Shown piece after piece: positions 31,137-40,558 of a stretch of 64,000 nucleotides of DNA. A program made the translations under genes and the position numbers. The notes beneath the pieces were generated by a model, which searched no databases, was not told the origin of the DNA, and saw only the letters and a list, made by a program, of their open reading frames with translations. Every line of letters begins with the position of its first letter. Position 1 is the first letter of the stretch. Source of the stretch: CAIKHN01 sp964394565 (GTDB taxonomy: Bacteria; Patescibacteriota; Patescibacteriia; UBA9934); NCBI GenBank assembly GCA_964394565.1, contig CAYMYA010000001.1:1-64000 (forward strand), given 5' to 3'.

Positions 31137-32835
31137 TTTTGCCCCGAAACGTGGTGGCGTGGCACGTATGCTGTCGGCGCTCGTCGACATGGTTCCTGAT
31201 GTGCGGCCACTTGTTGTCGCAGAAACTGAACCGCATCTCTCGCTATTGAAAAGATTTTGGCACCATCGTGTGTTGTTTGATGCAATATTTGTGAGTCATG
31301 TTTTGCCCATAGGTACAGCGGCGTTTGTATACCGATTGTGTACTGGAACACCGTATGACGTATTACTGCATGGTATGGATTTTGATCGCGCACGATCGAA
31401 GAAGAAAAAATCCATACTGATGTGGTGTGTTTTGCGCGGTGCACGTCGTGTTTTTGCGAATTCTCATGCACTCGCAATGGAAGTTTCGGCATTTTCTAGA
31501 CGACATTGCGATGTGTTATACCCGTGTATTTCGCAGAAATTTATTGAAGTGGCAGCAGTGATTGGTGAAAGGCAGGGGAATGGCATGCGATTGCTGACGG
31601 TGGGTCGGCTCGTTGAACGGAAAGGGCACAGAAAGGTCTTAGCTGCTATGTCGCAGATTCCTGATGTAACGTACACCATTGTCGGGGATGGGCCGATGAA
31701 ACGTATTCTTGAAGATGACGTCCGTCGATATGGTTTGGAAGGCCGGGTGACATTTGTTCAGGGTGTTTCCGACGGAAAATTACCCGAGATCTACGCATCT
31801 CATGACATTTTTGTGATGCCGACAACGAAAACACCGACGGATCGAGAAGGGTTCGGTATTGTGTATCTTGAAGCGGGACTTTTTGGGTTACCAGTGATCG
31901 CAACACGTCAGAGTGGTGTCGATGAAGCGGTGATCCATCAGGAAACTGGCATCCTGATTGAGGATTCGGTGCAGGAGCTTGTTCAGGCAATTCGCACAGT
32001 CGTGGCCGATCCCATCCTCCGCGAACGTCTTGGTCGTCACGCACGAGCGCGAGTGCTTACAGGGTTTACTGGCGCGCAAACATTTCACGCGCTTGGCGCG
32101 CGACCTAACACGTCATCACAACCATGGTCTCGTATTTCCGTCATTATTCCAACATATCAGCACGCACGAGCGCTTCCTGCGTGTTTACGTTCGGTATTTG
32201 CACAGACATATCCGAATGTTGAAATCATCGTTGTTGACGATGGCTCGACGGATCACACGCAGGACGTGTTACGAGAGTACGGTACTCGCATCACTATTGT
32301 GCATCAACAGAATCAGGGTGGAAACGCGGCGAGAAATCGTGGTCTTTCCATTGCAACCGGAGAGTACGTGATATTCGTTGATGCTGATGTTGTCATGAAA
32401 CCCGCGATGCTTGATGTTATGTATGCTATGTTACGAGCGCATCCAGAAGCCTCGTATGCCTATAGTGGTTTCCGGTTTGGTTGGAAATATTTTTCCGGTG
32501 TTCCGTTTGATGTGGATCGTTTGCGACGATCGAATTTTGTGATGACGACATCACTCGTCCGTCGAAAAGATTTTCCCGGTTTTGATCCCACGTTACGTCG
32601 ATTCCAGGACTGGGATGTTTGGTTGACGATGCTCGAACAGGGAAAGACGGGGGTACTCATGCCGGGGACGTGGTTCTCAGTGGTCATTGATGGGGAATCA
32701 CGAACGGGATCGTCTTGGCTTCCTTCGTTCGTGTACGATGTTCCGTGGCCAATCGTTGGGTACACGCCAAAACGCATCAGAAAATATCAGGAAGCACGTG
32801 AAATTATCGTGAAAAAACACCATTTGCCGATATGA
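31108..32835 (+). CDS. Fused glycosyltransferase: GT4-type N-terminal half and GT2-type C-terminal half
   Basis: A 575-residue fusion. Residues 1-335 are a GT-B enzyme of GT4 type: 'FAPKRGGVARML', 'LTVGRLVERKGHRKVLAAM', 'YTIVGDGPMKRIL', 'PTTKTPTDREGFGIVYLEAGLFGLPVIAT' with the catalytic E-x7-E. Residues 345-575 are a GT-A, GT2-type domain: 'ISVIIPTYQHARALPACLRSVFAQTYPNVEIIVVDDGSTD', 'GNAARNRGLSIATGEYVIFVDADV', and 'FQDWDVWLTML'. Both active sites look intact, so it may add two sugars in sequence. No signal or large membrane segment is seen. It overlaps the flippase gene by 29 bases and the next gene by 4 bases (ATGA), so all are coupled. Confidence 0.9.
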   Translation: MERLLLPTSDFAPKRGGVARMLSALVDMVPDVRPLVVAETEPHLSLLKRFWHHRVLFDAIFVSHVLPIGTAAFVYRLCTGTPYDVLLHGMDFDRARSKKKKSILMWCVLRGARRVFANSHALAMEVSAFSRRHCDVLYPCISQKFIEVAAVIGERQGNGMRLLTVGRLVERKGHRKVLAAMSQIPDVTYTIVGDGPMKRILEDDVRRYGLEGRVTFVQGVSDGKLPEIYASHDIFVMPTTKTPTDREGFGIVYLEAGLFGLPVIATRQSGVDEAVIHQETGILIEDSVQELVQAIRTVVADPILRERLGRHARARVLTGFTGAQTFHALGARPNTSSQPWSRISVIIPTYQHARALPACLRSVFAQTYPNVEIIVVDDGSTDHTQDVLREYGTRITIVHQQNQGGNAARNRGLSIATGEYVIFVDADVVMKPAMLDVMYAMLRAHPEASYAYSGFRFGWKYFSGVPFDVDRLRRSNFVMTTSLVRRKDFPGFDPTLRRFQDWDVWLTMLEQGKTGVLMPGTWFSVVIDGESRTGSSWLPSFVYDVPWPIVGYTPKRIRKYQEAREIIVKKHHLPI

Positions 32836-34415
32836 CGCATGCGCTGAAACAATGGTTTGACCGGAATACTGCATACAGCCTTCTTGGTTTACTGGTGCTC
32901 CATGGCGTGGCATGGCTGACCCAACACACGGCGTGGACCGCGATTCCATTCGCAATCATTGTCATTGCCACGCTCATCGTCTCGTGCAAATCGTTGACGT
33001 GGGGATTCGCGATTGCAATGCTTGAGATTATTATCGGCGGCCACGGACATCTCATCGATATCTCACTCGGCATGACGGTTGGTTTACGTCTTGGTATCTT
33101 CGGGGCGGTGATGGTCAGCGTGCTCTATCATCTCTTGGTGAAGAAGGTTCGGCCGGTGTTTGTGTTCGAGCGTGATATGCCGATTCTCGTGATTCTCGGG
33201 GCGGTGATCATCGGATCGATGATTGGTGTAGCGAACAATCCGTTCGGCCAGGTGTTCGATGACGCGAACGCATTTGTGACGTTGCTGTACCTGCTTCCAG
33301 TCTCGATGATTGTGTGGACAAATGAGGCGAAGCGGATTGTACTTTGGACATTCGCACTCGGCGCGACATGGGTGGCAGGATCGTCGCTGTTCTTGTTGTA
33401 TTACTTCACACATTCAAGTCCCGATGCAATCTGGGCGATGTATCACTTTATCCGCGATGCGAGACTCGCTGAAGTAACATTGCTTTCTGGCCCGTCGTGG
33501 CTTGTGGCAACGTTCCCGAATGGCCCGTGGTTTTTTCGGGTGTTTGAGCCCGCGCAGGCATTTGTGATGCTGTTTACGTTTGTACTGTGTTCGATGGTGT
33601 GTTACGTGGCAAAAACTTGGAAATATCGATTAATGATGACCATTCCTCTTGCGCTGATGTTCGCAGTCGATTTGAGCGGACAGTCGCGGAGTTTTTGGAT
33701 CGGTTTGATCGTCGGCGGCATCGCTCTTGCTGGTGCGGTGCTGTACGAACGTCCGAGTGCGCGTGAGGTCATCCGAATGAAGGCGACCGGTGTCATCGCG
33801 ATCGTTATTGCGATCGTCATGATGTGGGTTGCAATTGTGTTGCCATTACCATCACGTCCTGATGTATCCAACTCTCCATATTACAAAGGACAAGATGATG
33901 ATACGCGCGATCTTGCGGTTTCGAGCCGTTGGAATTTGTTGACGCCGATGATGGAGAGTATAGGTAAATCCCCGGTGTGGGGAACGGGGTTCGGAACCAC
34001 GGTGACATTTATTTCGGACGATCCGCGTGTGCGCGCAACCAACCCAAATGGCGAGTGGACGACGTATCGATTCGAGTGGGGATTCCATGATATTTGGATG
34101 AAGATGGGACTCCTCGGGCTCTTTGCATTTGCGTGGTACTTTTTCTCGGTATTGCGTGCAGCGACACGATCGATTCGATCGAAACAGGAAACGCGTTGGC
34201 TGACGGTGTCACTTGCAGTTGGTGTTGTGGCAATTTTTGCATCACACGCATTTTCGCCGTATTTGAACCACCCAATCGGACTCGGATTTATGGTTATGAT
34301 CTTGCCGTTTATGCCGTGGCAAAAAAAGGATTTGCCAACGATGGCGTCGGTGATCGATGCCGTTCCAAAAGTGAGTGTTCCTCAAGCACGAAAACCGATC
34401 ACCGTGCGAGAATAA
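32832..34415 (+). CDS. O-antigen ligase-like membrane protein (Wzy/WaaL family)
   Basis: A 527-residue polytopic protein with about 12 hydrophobic helices and one large extracytoplasmic loop around residues 340-410 ('SSRWNLLTPMMESIGKSPVWGTGFGTTVTF'), where ligases and polymerases of the PF04932 type carry their active residues. Relatives attach or polymerise lipid-linked glycans at the outer face of the membrane. It completes the flippase-transferase-ligase set 29649-34415 and is its last gene. Polymerase and ligase members cannot be told apart by sequence here. Confidence 0.85.
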   Translation: MTHALKQWFDRNTAYSLLGLLVLHGVAWLTQHTAWTAIPFAIIVIATLIVSCKSLTWGFAIAMLEIIIGGHGHLIDISLGMTVGLRLGIFGAVMVSVLYHLLVKKVRPVFVFERDMPILVILGAVIIGSMIGVANNPFGQVFDDANAFVTLLYLLPVSMIVWTNEAKRIVLWTFALGATWVAGSSLFLLYYFTHSSPDAIWAMYHFIRDARLAEVTLLSGPSWLVATFPNGPWFFRVFEPAQAFVMLFTFVLCSMVCYVAKTWKYRLMMTIPLALMFAVDLSGQSRSFWIGLIVGGIALAGAVLYERPSAREVIRMKATGVIAIVIAIVMMWVAIVLPLPSRPDVSNSPYYKGQDDDTRDLAVSSRWNLLTPMMESIGKSPVWGTGFGTTVTFISDDPRVRATNPNGEWTTYRFEWGFHDIWMKMGLLGLFAFAWYFFSVLRAATRSIRSKQETRWLTVSLAVGVVAIFASHAFSPYLNHPIGLGFMVMILPFMPWQKKDLPTMASVIDAVPKVSVPQARKPITVRE

Positions 34416-34428
34416 ATAACACTTGCAC

Positions 34429-35352
34429 CTATTTTTTCAAATACCCTCGCACGAAATCTGCACCGGACATGCTCTTAGTATTTGCGGGCTGTAGGGTGAA
34501 AATTTCAAATGGCATATCGCCCGCCATGCAGAATAATCGACCGTCGGTACTGGACGGCCCTGTGGTAGCCGATCGATCCAACTGCGGTGCAGGAGCACCG
34601 CTGAGGATTTTTACGAGCGTTTCGGTTCCGTTGAGACTCCAGGTGGTCCATGTCCCTGGCCAGGGGGTGTACGCGCGAATCTTTCGGTCGATCACGGCCG
34701 CGGGCTGTGTCCAGTCGATACGTCCATCCTCTTTGGAGAGTAATGCGCAGACAGAGATGCCACGAGTGGGCTGAGCGACAGGCATGAGCGACCCAGCGAC
34801 GTATCCTTTGAGGGAATCGATGAGGAGTGGCGCGGCAATGGCAACGACTTTTTCGGTGAGCGATTGGGTTGTTTCGTCTGGCGCGATCGGAATTGACGCT
34901 TGTGCGAGGAGTGGGCCAGTGTCCATGCCCTCGTCGATGGTCATAATTGAAACTCCCGTCACAGTGTCTCCAGCGGCAATGGCGGCTTGCATTGGGGAGG
35001 GGCCGCGGTATTTTGGTAATAGGGAAGGGTGAACGTTCACAAAACCCTTCGGAATACGCTCAAGAAGAACCTTCGGGAGAATACGGCCATATGCTACGAT
35101 CACTGCGACATCGGCGCGTGTTGCATCGAGTGCTTCAAGAAATGCTTCGTCGCGTAGCTTGATTGGCTGGAAAACAGGAATGTTGTGTGTGAGCGCAAAT
35201 TGCTTGGTCGGCGGTGCGGTGAGGATTTTTTTCCGTCCAACATGTTTGTCTGACTGGCATACCACTCCAACAATGGAACATTCAGGATCTGCATGGACAG
35301 CGGCGAGAATTTCCGCGGAAAATGCTGGAGTACCGAAAAAAAGAACGCGCAT
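34429..35352 (-). CDS. fmt: Methionyl-tRNA formyltransferase
   Basis: A 307-residue enzyme that formylates the initiator Met-tRNA using 10-formyl-tetrahydrofolate. It shows 'MRVLFFGTPAFSAEIL', the catalytic core 'NVHPSLLPKYRGPSPMQAAI' (with the active His in 'VNVHPS' and Asp in the later 'MDTGPLL'), and a C-terminal OB-like domain ending in 'LSKEDGRIDW' and after. Full length. It is last in the co-oriented set (LigB-like gene)-priA-def-fmt, a linkage common in bacteria for def and fmt: formylation and its removal encoded together. Gap to def is 3 bases. Confidence 0.95.
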   Translation of the reverse strand: MRVLFFGTPAFSAEILAAVHADPECSIVGVVCQSDKHVGRKKILTAPPTKQFALTHNIPVFQPIKLRDEAFLEALDATRADVAVIVAYGRILPKVLLERIPKGFVNVHPSLLPKYRGPSPMQAAIAAGDTVTGVSIMTIDEGMDTGPLLAQASIPIAPDETTQSLTEKVVAIAAPLLIDSLKGYVAGSLMPVAQPTRGISVCALLSKEDGRIDWTQPAAVIDRKIRAYTPWPGTWTTWSLNGTETLVKILSGAPAPQLDRSATTGPSSTDGRLFCMAGDMPFEIFTLQPANTKSMSGADFVRGYLKK

Positions 35353-35355
35353 ACG

Positions 35356-35826
35356 CTAAAGTGTGGACGCTTTCTTAATATTTTCCGCACGATCGATAAA
35401 CAAGATGCCATCCAGGTGATCAATTTCATGCTGAAAGATCGTTGCGAGTAGACCCTGTGCCTTGATGACGACTGCACCCCCGTTTTCGACGATTGCATTG
35501 ACGGTGACAGAGCGGTGGCGCTTCACGATGCCCCAACATCCTGGAACTGAGAGGCAGCCTTCTTCGCTCTCTATCATGCGAAATGATCGTTCCGTGATGC
35601 GGGGATTTATGTATGCCGTAGGAATTCCATCGTTCTCTACAATAATGACTCTGTCGTGGACACCAATTTGTGGCGCAGCAATACCAACGCCGTTTTCTTT
35701 CTTCATGGTTTCCTTCAGTTCATCGATGAGCAGCTGCATTTCTGGTGTAACAATACGATCAACGGACACTGCTTCGCTGACCTTGCGCAGATTGTCATTG
35801 GGTTCATGGAGGACGGGTCTTGACAT
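35356..35826 (-). CDS. def: Peptide deformylase
   Basis: A 156-residue iron or zinc hydrolase that removes the formyl group from new proteins. The three motifs are complete: 'GVGIAAPQIG', 'EEGCLSVPG' (metal Cys) and 'QHEIDHLDGILFID' (two metal His and the catalytic Glu). The length is on the short side of type 1. It starts 3 bases after priA and ends 3 bases before fmt. Confidence 0.96.
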   Translation of the reverse strand: MSRPVLHEPNDNLRKVSEAVSVDRIVTPEMQLLIDELKETMKKENGVGIAAPQIGVHDRVIIVENDGIPTAYINPRITERSFRMIESEEGCLSVPGCWGIVKRHRSVTVNAIVENGGAVVIKAQGLLATIFQHEIDHLDGILFIDRAENIKKASTL

Positions 35827-35829
35827 AGG

Positions 35830-37608
35830 TTACTGTTGAATACGAATATTGATGTGATCAGGAATTTCTGGAAAATGGCGTTGCCATGTGTGAAAGATTT
35901 CTCGTGAGATTTTTGCCGTAAGCATTCCGTGACGTTCGACAAGATGAGGGATGAATATCGAGGGGAGATCTTCGCGTGACGCGTGTTCAAATGTGACGAT
36001 GACGCCAAATGGTGGAAGGAGATATGTCTGTCGCATTGCACATTCGTGCATGAGCACGTGCTCTGGTCCAAGCAATGTCAGGAGCCGATCGCGTGCGATG
36101 GTTTGAATGATGCATTCGGCATGTTCTCGTGCGGCGAAATGTTGGAGTCGCTGAATTTTCCGTGCAGTCTTTTCGGCACCACGAAAATCTCCCGGGGTAT
36201 AACCTACGTCGGCGAGGAGTTCGGCGACAAGCCCGAACCCATAGGTGTGGAAGGGAATGAGCACACTGCTCCAAAAATATTCCGTCACGACAACGATATC
36301 AGCAGTGAGATCTATACGCCCTTTCTCGATCTGTCCGATGCTGTGAGAAGGGAATACGACTTTGAGATCGTCGACAATGCGCGCACCGCCCACAAGCCTT
36401 GGTCCTACTTTCTGTGAGCCACAGGCGGGACATGTTGTTGGCTTCCACATTTCCGCACCGCAGGCTTCGCAAAGAAGATCTTGCAGCCGCACGACGGGAA
36501 GGTTTCCGCACGTTCCGCAAAATGGCACATGGCCACAGTCTTTACACTCTAGACGTTTTGCAACGCCTTTGCGGTTTAAAGAGAGTAGCACTCTTTTTCC
36601 GCTATGTAAAGCCGTTTTTATGGCCTCTAAGAGTGTTTGTGAGAGGAGTGGATAGCCGCTTGATTCTCCGCGGTTTGTGGTGTCAAGAATTTGCGGCGCA
36701 GAAGCCTGATATTGAGCGGAGAGATGTTCTTGACGCGGTGTCTGATCAGCGCGCGCACACGAATGCTCGGTTATTGGTGGAAGAGCATCGGTAAGAACAA
36801 GACGCGCCCCGTGAAGCGCTGCGAGTGCCGTTGCGGTACGGACGGCATCGATGTGGGGATTCCGCAGTACACTCCCATGATCTTCACACGCCGCTTGAAC
36901 CACAAGAATGGTTTCCAGAGACTTTGGTTCAATCAGTACCGTCTGTCGTGTACCGACAAGGAGTTGATGATCGCCGCGCTTCCATGTGCGAAGTACTGCA
37001 TTCCGATCCGATGGTTTTGTTTTCCCCGTAAGGAGCATGGGACGGAACGGGCTCAGGAGCTTTTCAAAAAAACGTGCATCACGTTCTCGCGGGACAAGAA
37101 TGATGGTTTGGCCACGAGCAGAGGTTGTGAGCGCATGAGCGAGGACGGCGACGGTTTCGTCATCTGTCGCGAAAGATGCATATGGGGATTCGCGGATAAT
37201 TTTCAGCATGCTGCGTACCACCGTGATGATATCTTTTGGTATGGAAAATGAAGGGGAGGCTCCGGGATTCTGAACCGAGAACGATGCGTCATATGGCAGA
37301 AATCCCTCAAACGCAACACTAAGAATAGACGACATCGATTGTCCGAGCTCAGTTGCAATGGTGTGCAGATGCTTTCGTTGCGTTGCGCTGACGGAAAACA
37401 GTGCAGGCGATGGTGACAGTTCGATCACACGTGGCTCTGCGGTCGTCTCGCAGATTTCTTGAATGAGGCCAAACATTGGACGGTGGCGGAAGGAAATATT
37501 GACGATATCGCCAACGCGAACAGGACTTCCGTTTGGGATACGGTAATCGAATGCCCCAAACCGTCGGGGAAGTTTCAAGATCGGGTATATTTTTGCGAAC
37601 ACAATCAT
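35830..37608 (-). CDS. priA: PriA-like primosomal protein with degenerate ATPase motifs
   Basis: A 592-residue PriA homologue (E. coli 732). The N-terminal DNA-binding domain ('RRFGAFDYRIPNGSPVRVGDIVNISFRHR') and the zinc region are present, with eight cysteines in four C-x2-C pairs ('CKDCGHVPFCGTCG', 'CEACG', 'CPACGS'). The helicase motifs are ruined: the expected Walker A 'GVTGSGKT' reads SFATDDET, and the DEEH box reads QAACEDH. It should therefore bind forked DNA and partners without pumping as a helicase, as reported for actinobacterial PriA. The start is ATG at 37608, which overlaps the upstream stop by one base (TGATG), rather than a TTG before it. Confidence 0.87.
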   Translation of the reverse strand: MIVFAKIYPILKLPRRFGAFDYRIPNGSPVRVGDIVNISFRHRPMFGLIQEICETTAEPRVIELSPSPALFSVSATQRKHLHTIATELGQSMSSILSVAFEGFLPYDASFSVQNPGASPSFSIPKDIITVVRSMLKIIRESPYASFATDDETVAVLAHALTTSARGQTIILVPRERDARFFEKLLSPFRPMLLTGKTKPSDRNAVLRTWKRGDHQLLVGTRQTVLIEPKSLETILVVQAACEDHGSVLRNPHIDAVRTATALAALHGARLVLTDALPPITEHSCARADQTPRQEHLSAQYQASAPQILDTTNRGESSGYPLLSQTLLEAIKTALHSGKRVLLSLNRKGVAKRLECKDCGHVPFCGTCGNLPVVRLQDLLCEACGAEMWKPTTCPACGSQKVGPRLVGGARIVDDLKVVFPSHSIGQIEKGRIDLTADIVVVTEYFWSSVLIPFHTYGFGLVAELLADVGYTPGDFRGAEKTARKIQRLQHFAAREHAECIIQTIARDRLLTLLGPEHVLMHECAMRQTYLLPPFGVIVTFEHASREDLPSIFIPHLVERHGMLTAKISREIFHTWQRHFPEIPDHINIRIQQ

Positions 37609-38396
37609 CAAATACGCAGCTCTGCAAGGAGTAGTCCAACCCCAAATGGCGCTTCATGCGAAAGGACGGCGCTCTCGACCGGAGACCCATCTAAGGTGCC
37701 GAAAAGCATCACGATTTGGCGATACGATGCATCTTTCGCGTTTGCTAAAATGTTCGGATCGATTTGTAAGAGCCCTGCAGAATTTTTTTGCGCAACCAGC
37801 GTTGCTAACTGATCATCAAAGATTTTTCCGTCTTCATGAAATTCGCCCGGAGCATCCTCGGATCGCGTGTGGGAGCCGTCGCCACAAGCCAAAACCGCAA
37901 TACGCTTCGAGCTACTCATGAGCGATTCTCGTAATGCAGTACCGAAATCGAAGTGTTCTTTTGGTGTTTTGTTACATGGTGCAATCGGTAAAATACAAAC
38001 GTCAGGCAGGTGTTCAGCCAGGAAGGCTAAAGGAACCGTTGCAGAAAATGGAAGTTCTTTTTCTGTTTCAAGTGTTATTGCATGTCCAAGACGACGCATG
38101 TTCCGTTGTATTGTGTCCGCAAGCATGAAATCTGTGGTATAGGTTTTGCTGTACCCTAAATCCCCAAATTCTGCTAATCCAGCATGATACGGATCAGCGA
38201 CATTGATTGCGAATGCATCGACAGGCGTTTCTGTGTGATCACAGAACAACACAATCGTTTCTGGTTTTGTAGCAAAGAGTTCTTCTGAAAGAATCGTAAA
38301 CGCGTTTCTGGTTTTTGCTGCAGCGTTCACTCGTTCTGGGTTGACCGATTCGATCAAGAGTGGCGTGCAGGGAACTATTGCGGCGAAAACAATCAT
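37608..38396 (-). CDS. LigB/MEMO-like extradiol dioxygenase-family protein
   Basis: A 262-residue protein with the class III extradiol dioxygenase subunit B fold. 'MIVFAAIVPCTPLLIESVN' resembles LigB or AmmeMemoRadiSam system protein B. 'LACGDGSHTRSEDAPGEFHEDGKIFDD' contains the characteristic His and Asp of the metal site or its remnant. LigB-type enzymes cleave catechol rings; MEMO-type proteins have other, poorly defined roles. Ring cleavage is unlikely in an organism like this, so a MEMO-like role is favoured. Its stop overlaps the priA start, so the genes are coupled. Confidence 0.72.
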   Translation of the reverse strand: MIVFAAIVPCTPLLIESVNPERVNAAAKTRNAFTILSEELFATKPETIVLFCDHTETPVDAFAINVADPYHAGLAEFGDLGYSKTYTTDFMLADTIQRNMRRLGHAITLETEKELPFSATVPLAFLAEHLPDVCILPIAPCNKTPKEHFDFGTALRESLMSSSKRIAVLACGDGSHTRSEDAPGEFHEDGKIFDDQLATLVAQKNSAGLLQIDPNILANAKDASYRQIVMLFGTLDGSPVESAVLSHEAPFGVGLLLAELRI

Positions 38397-38401
38397 ATGC
38401 G

Positions 38402-39769
38402 TTACTCGACGGCACCAAGATCTGCGCCGACCTTGTGAAGATTTAACACGTCATCGCTCACAAAGACAATATTTTCCCACGCGTACCCATAATCATTGAA
38501 GGTTTGTTCGCTATCGATTGCGTGACGCTTTCCTTCAGCAACAACGTACACCGTTGGATTTTCCATGGAACGCACGAGTGTTCCATCGGGAAGTTTCAGA
38601 AACGCCCCTTCGCGGTATTGTTCAATTTCTACTGGTTCTGCGGATTCTATGCGTGCACTCGGCATTTGCGCTTCAAGAATCGCGGGATCCAAAATTGCCA
38701 TGCGCTGGCCGTCTTTGAGGAGAAACATTGCTCCGTTTTTCAGCTGCACCACGCGACCTGACGGATCTTGTGTCGCTGCAGTGATTGGTTCGCCAACTTC
38801 GTATGTGGCAACTTCTTGTGCGGTAATCTCAATGAGTTCCGCTTCAGAAAAGCCTATTGAACGAAATGCTTCCATGGATTCAATATGTCGCATGGCATCG
38901 TCAACAAGCAGATAAATATTTCCATGTTCATCCTTGACAAGAGAATAATTTGCTAACGATATTTCATCGCCGACCGGATATTGCTCAAGAACTGTGGATG
39001 CAACCGTAATGATGAGACGAGCATTATAGCGCGACGTCAGTGCGCTTTGGCTGGTGATGGGTCGGCGATACCCTTGTTCAATACGCCACACGCCGCTTTC
39101 ACCCGCAGCCTGCAGCAGTGTTCCAGTCGGATATTCTTTTCCGAACCATGCATCCCAAATTTTCACAAAGTTTTCATTGCCGTGCAAATGGGGCGTATAT
39201 GCATACATTGCTGCAGTCGCAGCATTGAATGGTACGACCGTGGTTCCGTCAATGTTCACGGGGACATTCGTGCCATATTTTCCCGCGGTCACTCCGTACG
39301 TTTCGATGTCCGCTAAATATCCCTCGATAAATTGCAATGAAGCAGAGTTGATTTGCTTTCCAAATCCCTGCCAACGCGAAACACCGGCATCGGTCATGGA
39401 ACAATCGTCACATACACCGTAACCTGTCGCCCAATCGTATTGTTTTTCAGTGGGATCTTGATCTTCAACGAGACTCTGCTCTTTTTGCAGGAGGACTAAG
39501 AGGAAGCGAGGATTGATGCCGTGTTGTTGTGCGGCGCGCCAAATAATGTCTGCTGCATTGCGTGTAACGCCTTCCCAGTCTGCGGTGCGATACTCTGCGA
39601 GTGTCCCGCGTTCCAAAAATGCTTGGATCTGATTTCGATCCATCGCTTGAGCATCCTGAAGTTCTTCATCTGAAATGATATAATTTGGATTAAATGCCAA
39701 AGCGCTGGCTGGCAAAAGGAGGGCAAAAAATCCCCCAATGGTACTAAGAAGCAGTGATCGTATAATCAT
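38402..39769 (-). CDS. Secreted protein with lysozyme-like domain and C-terminal repeats
   Basis: A 455-residue exported protein. A signal peptide ends about residue 24 ('LLPASALAF'). Residues 65-195 look like a lysozyme/transglycosylase-type fold: 'AQQHGINPRFLLVLLQKEQSLVE' with a candidate catalytic Glu, and 'ATGYGVCDDCS' with two cysteines, followed by 'YAYTPHLHGNENFVKIWDAWFG'. The rest holds two or three repeats of the type 'GTL.R....TVYVVAEGKRHAI' (about residues 235-455). It probably cuts or binds peptidoglycan outside the cell. The longer open frame upstream is rejected because the signal peptide begins at this ATG. Confidence 0.72.
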   Translation of the reverse strand: MIIRSLLLSTIGGFFALLLPASALAFNPNYIISDEELQDAQAMDRNQIQAFLERGTLAEYRTADWEGVTRNAADIIWRAAQQHGINPRFLLVLLQKEQSLVEDQDPTEKQYDWATGYGVCDDCSMTDAGVSRWQGFGKQINSASLQFIEGYLADIETYGVTAGKYGTNVPVNIDGTTVVPFNAATAAMYAYTPHLHGNENFVKIWDAWFGKEYPTGTLLQAAGESGVWRIEQGYRRPITSQSALTSRYNARLIITVASTVLEQYPVGDEISLANYSLVKDEHGNIYLLVDDAMRHIESMEAFRSIGFSEAELIEITAQEVATYEVGEPITAATQDPSGRVVQLKNGAMFLLKDGQRMAILDPAILEAQMPSARIESAEPVEIEQYREGAFLKLPDGTLVRSMENPTVYVVAEGKRHAIDSEQTFNDYGYAWENIVFVSDDVLNLHKVGADLGAVE

Positions 39770-39799
39770 ACGTTCACAGTATAGCGAACCCCTCGTGCG

Positions 39800-39828
39800 T
39801 TGACACGTTTCGCCTGGGGAAGCATTAT
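39800..39828 (+). promoter_or_regulatory. Promoter for ppa
   Basis: TTGACA at 39800-39805 and CATTAT at 39823-39828 with a 17-base spacer. A perfect TATAAT at 39845-39850, without a good -35 at the right distance, is an alternative that would leave 15 bases before the ATG at 39866. Confidence 0.5.
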
Positions 39829-39865
39829 TTGGCCGTAGGATACGTATAATTTTCTTCATCACATT

Positions 39866-40453
39866 ATGGCAAACCTTTCCGTTCCAATTCAAAAATTTAT
39901 GCCGAATTTGCTCCATCTTTTGTCGCCTTGGGCAAATGAGGAAAAGCGTATTCTCAATGGTTTGATCGAGGTAAATGCGCGAAGCATTAACAAATATGAG
40001 TTCATTACAGAAACAGGCCACCTAAAGCTCGACCGGGTTGGTTACTCAACACTGTCGTATCCTGGAGCATACGGATTGATTCCTCAAACGTGGGACCAGG
40101 ATAACGACATGCTGGATTTTATTCTTGCGAATGTCACGGAAACGCTTGTCCCTGGATCGCTCGTGGAATTGCGCGTGATTGGGATTATGAAGTTTGAGGA
40201 CGGCGGAGAAATTGATGACAAAATTATTTGCGTTCCTGCCGACGATAAACGATCTGATCACATCGTTTCGTATAAAGATTTGGGTGCGCATTGGGAAAAG
40301 GAAACTGCACATTACTTTGAGTATTACAAACACTTGAAAAAGCCAGGAACATGCAAGGTACTCGGATTTTTCGAGGCCGACGAAGCGGTAAACGTCATTC
40401 GCGAATGCACTGAAAGGTATCGTACAGAAATCCTTCCGAAGATCGAGGGGTAG
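39866..40453 (+). CDS. ppa: Inorganic pyrophosphatase (soluble, family I)
   Basis: A 195-residue family I pyrophosphatase that hydrolyses the PPi made by tRNA charging and nucleic acid synthesis. 'KYEFITETGHLKLDRVG', 'YPGAYGLIPQTWDQDNDMLDFIL' and 'DDKIICVP' contain the Lys, Tyr, Asp and Glu residues that bind Mg-PPi; the central D-x-D-x-x-D is 'DQDNDMLD'. The usual 'DGDPLDVLV' reads DNDMLDFIL, a conservative variant. It is a single gene flanked by a promoter and a strong hairpin terminator. Confidence 0.9.
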   Translation: MANLSVPIQKFMPNLLHLLSPWANEEKRILNGLIEVNARSINKYEFITETGHLKLDRVGYSTLSYPGAYGLIPQTWDQDNDMLDFILANVTETLVPGSLVELRVIGIMKFEDGGEIDDKIICVPADDKRSDHIVSYKDLGAHWEKETAHYFEYYKHLKKPGTCKVLGFFEADEAVNVIRECTERYRTEILPKIEG

Positions 40454-40483
40454 AATCAAACATAAAAAAAAGAGTGTCAAACT

Positions 40484-40530
40484 GAAGACCGCACCCCGAG
40501 AGCGAACGCCCGGGGGCGGTCTTCTTAGAG
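40484..40530 (+). terminator. Strong hairpin between ppa and the small Cys-rich gene
   Basis: The arm gaagaccgc at 40484-40492 pairs with gcggtcttc at 40516-40524, extended by cccc/gggg. The convergent small gene ends at 40559, so the hairpin could terminate ppa and, on the other strand, that gene. Confidence 0.7.
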
Positions 40531-40558
40531 TGCGGCAGCGCGTTGTAGGTTGACTGTC

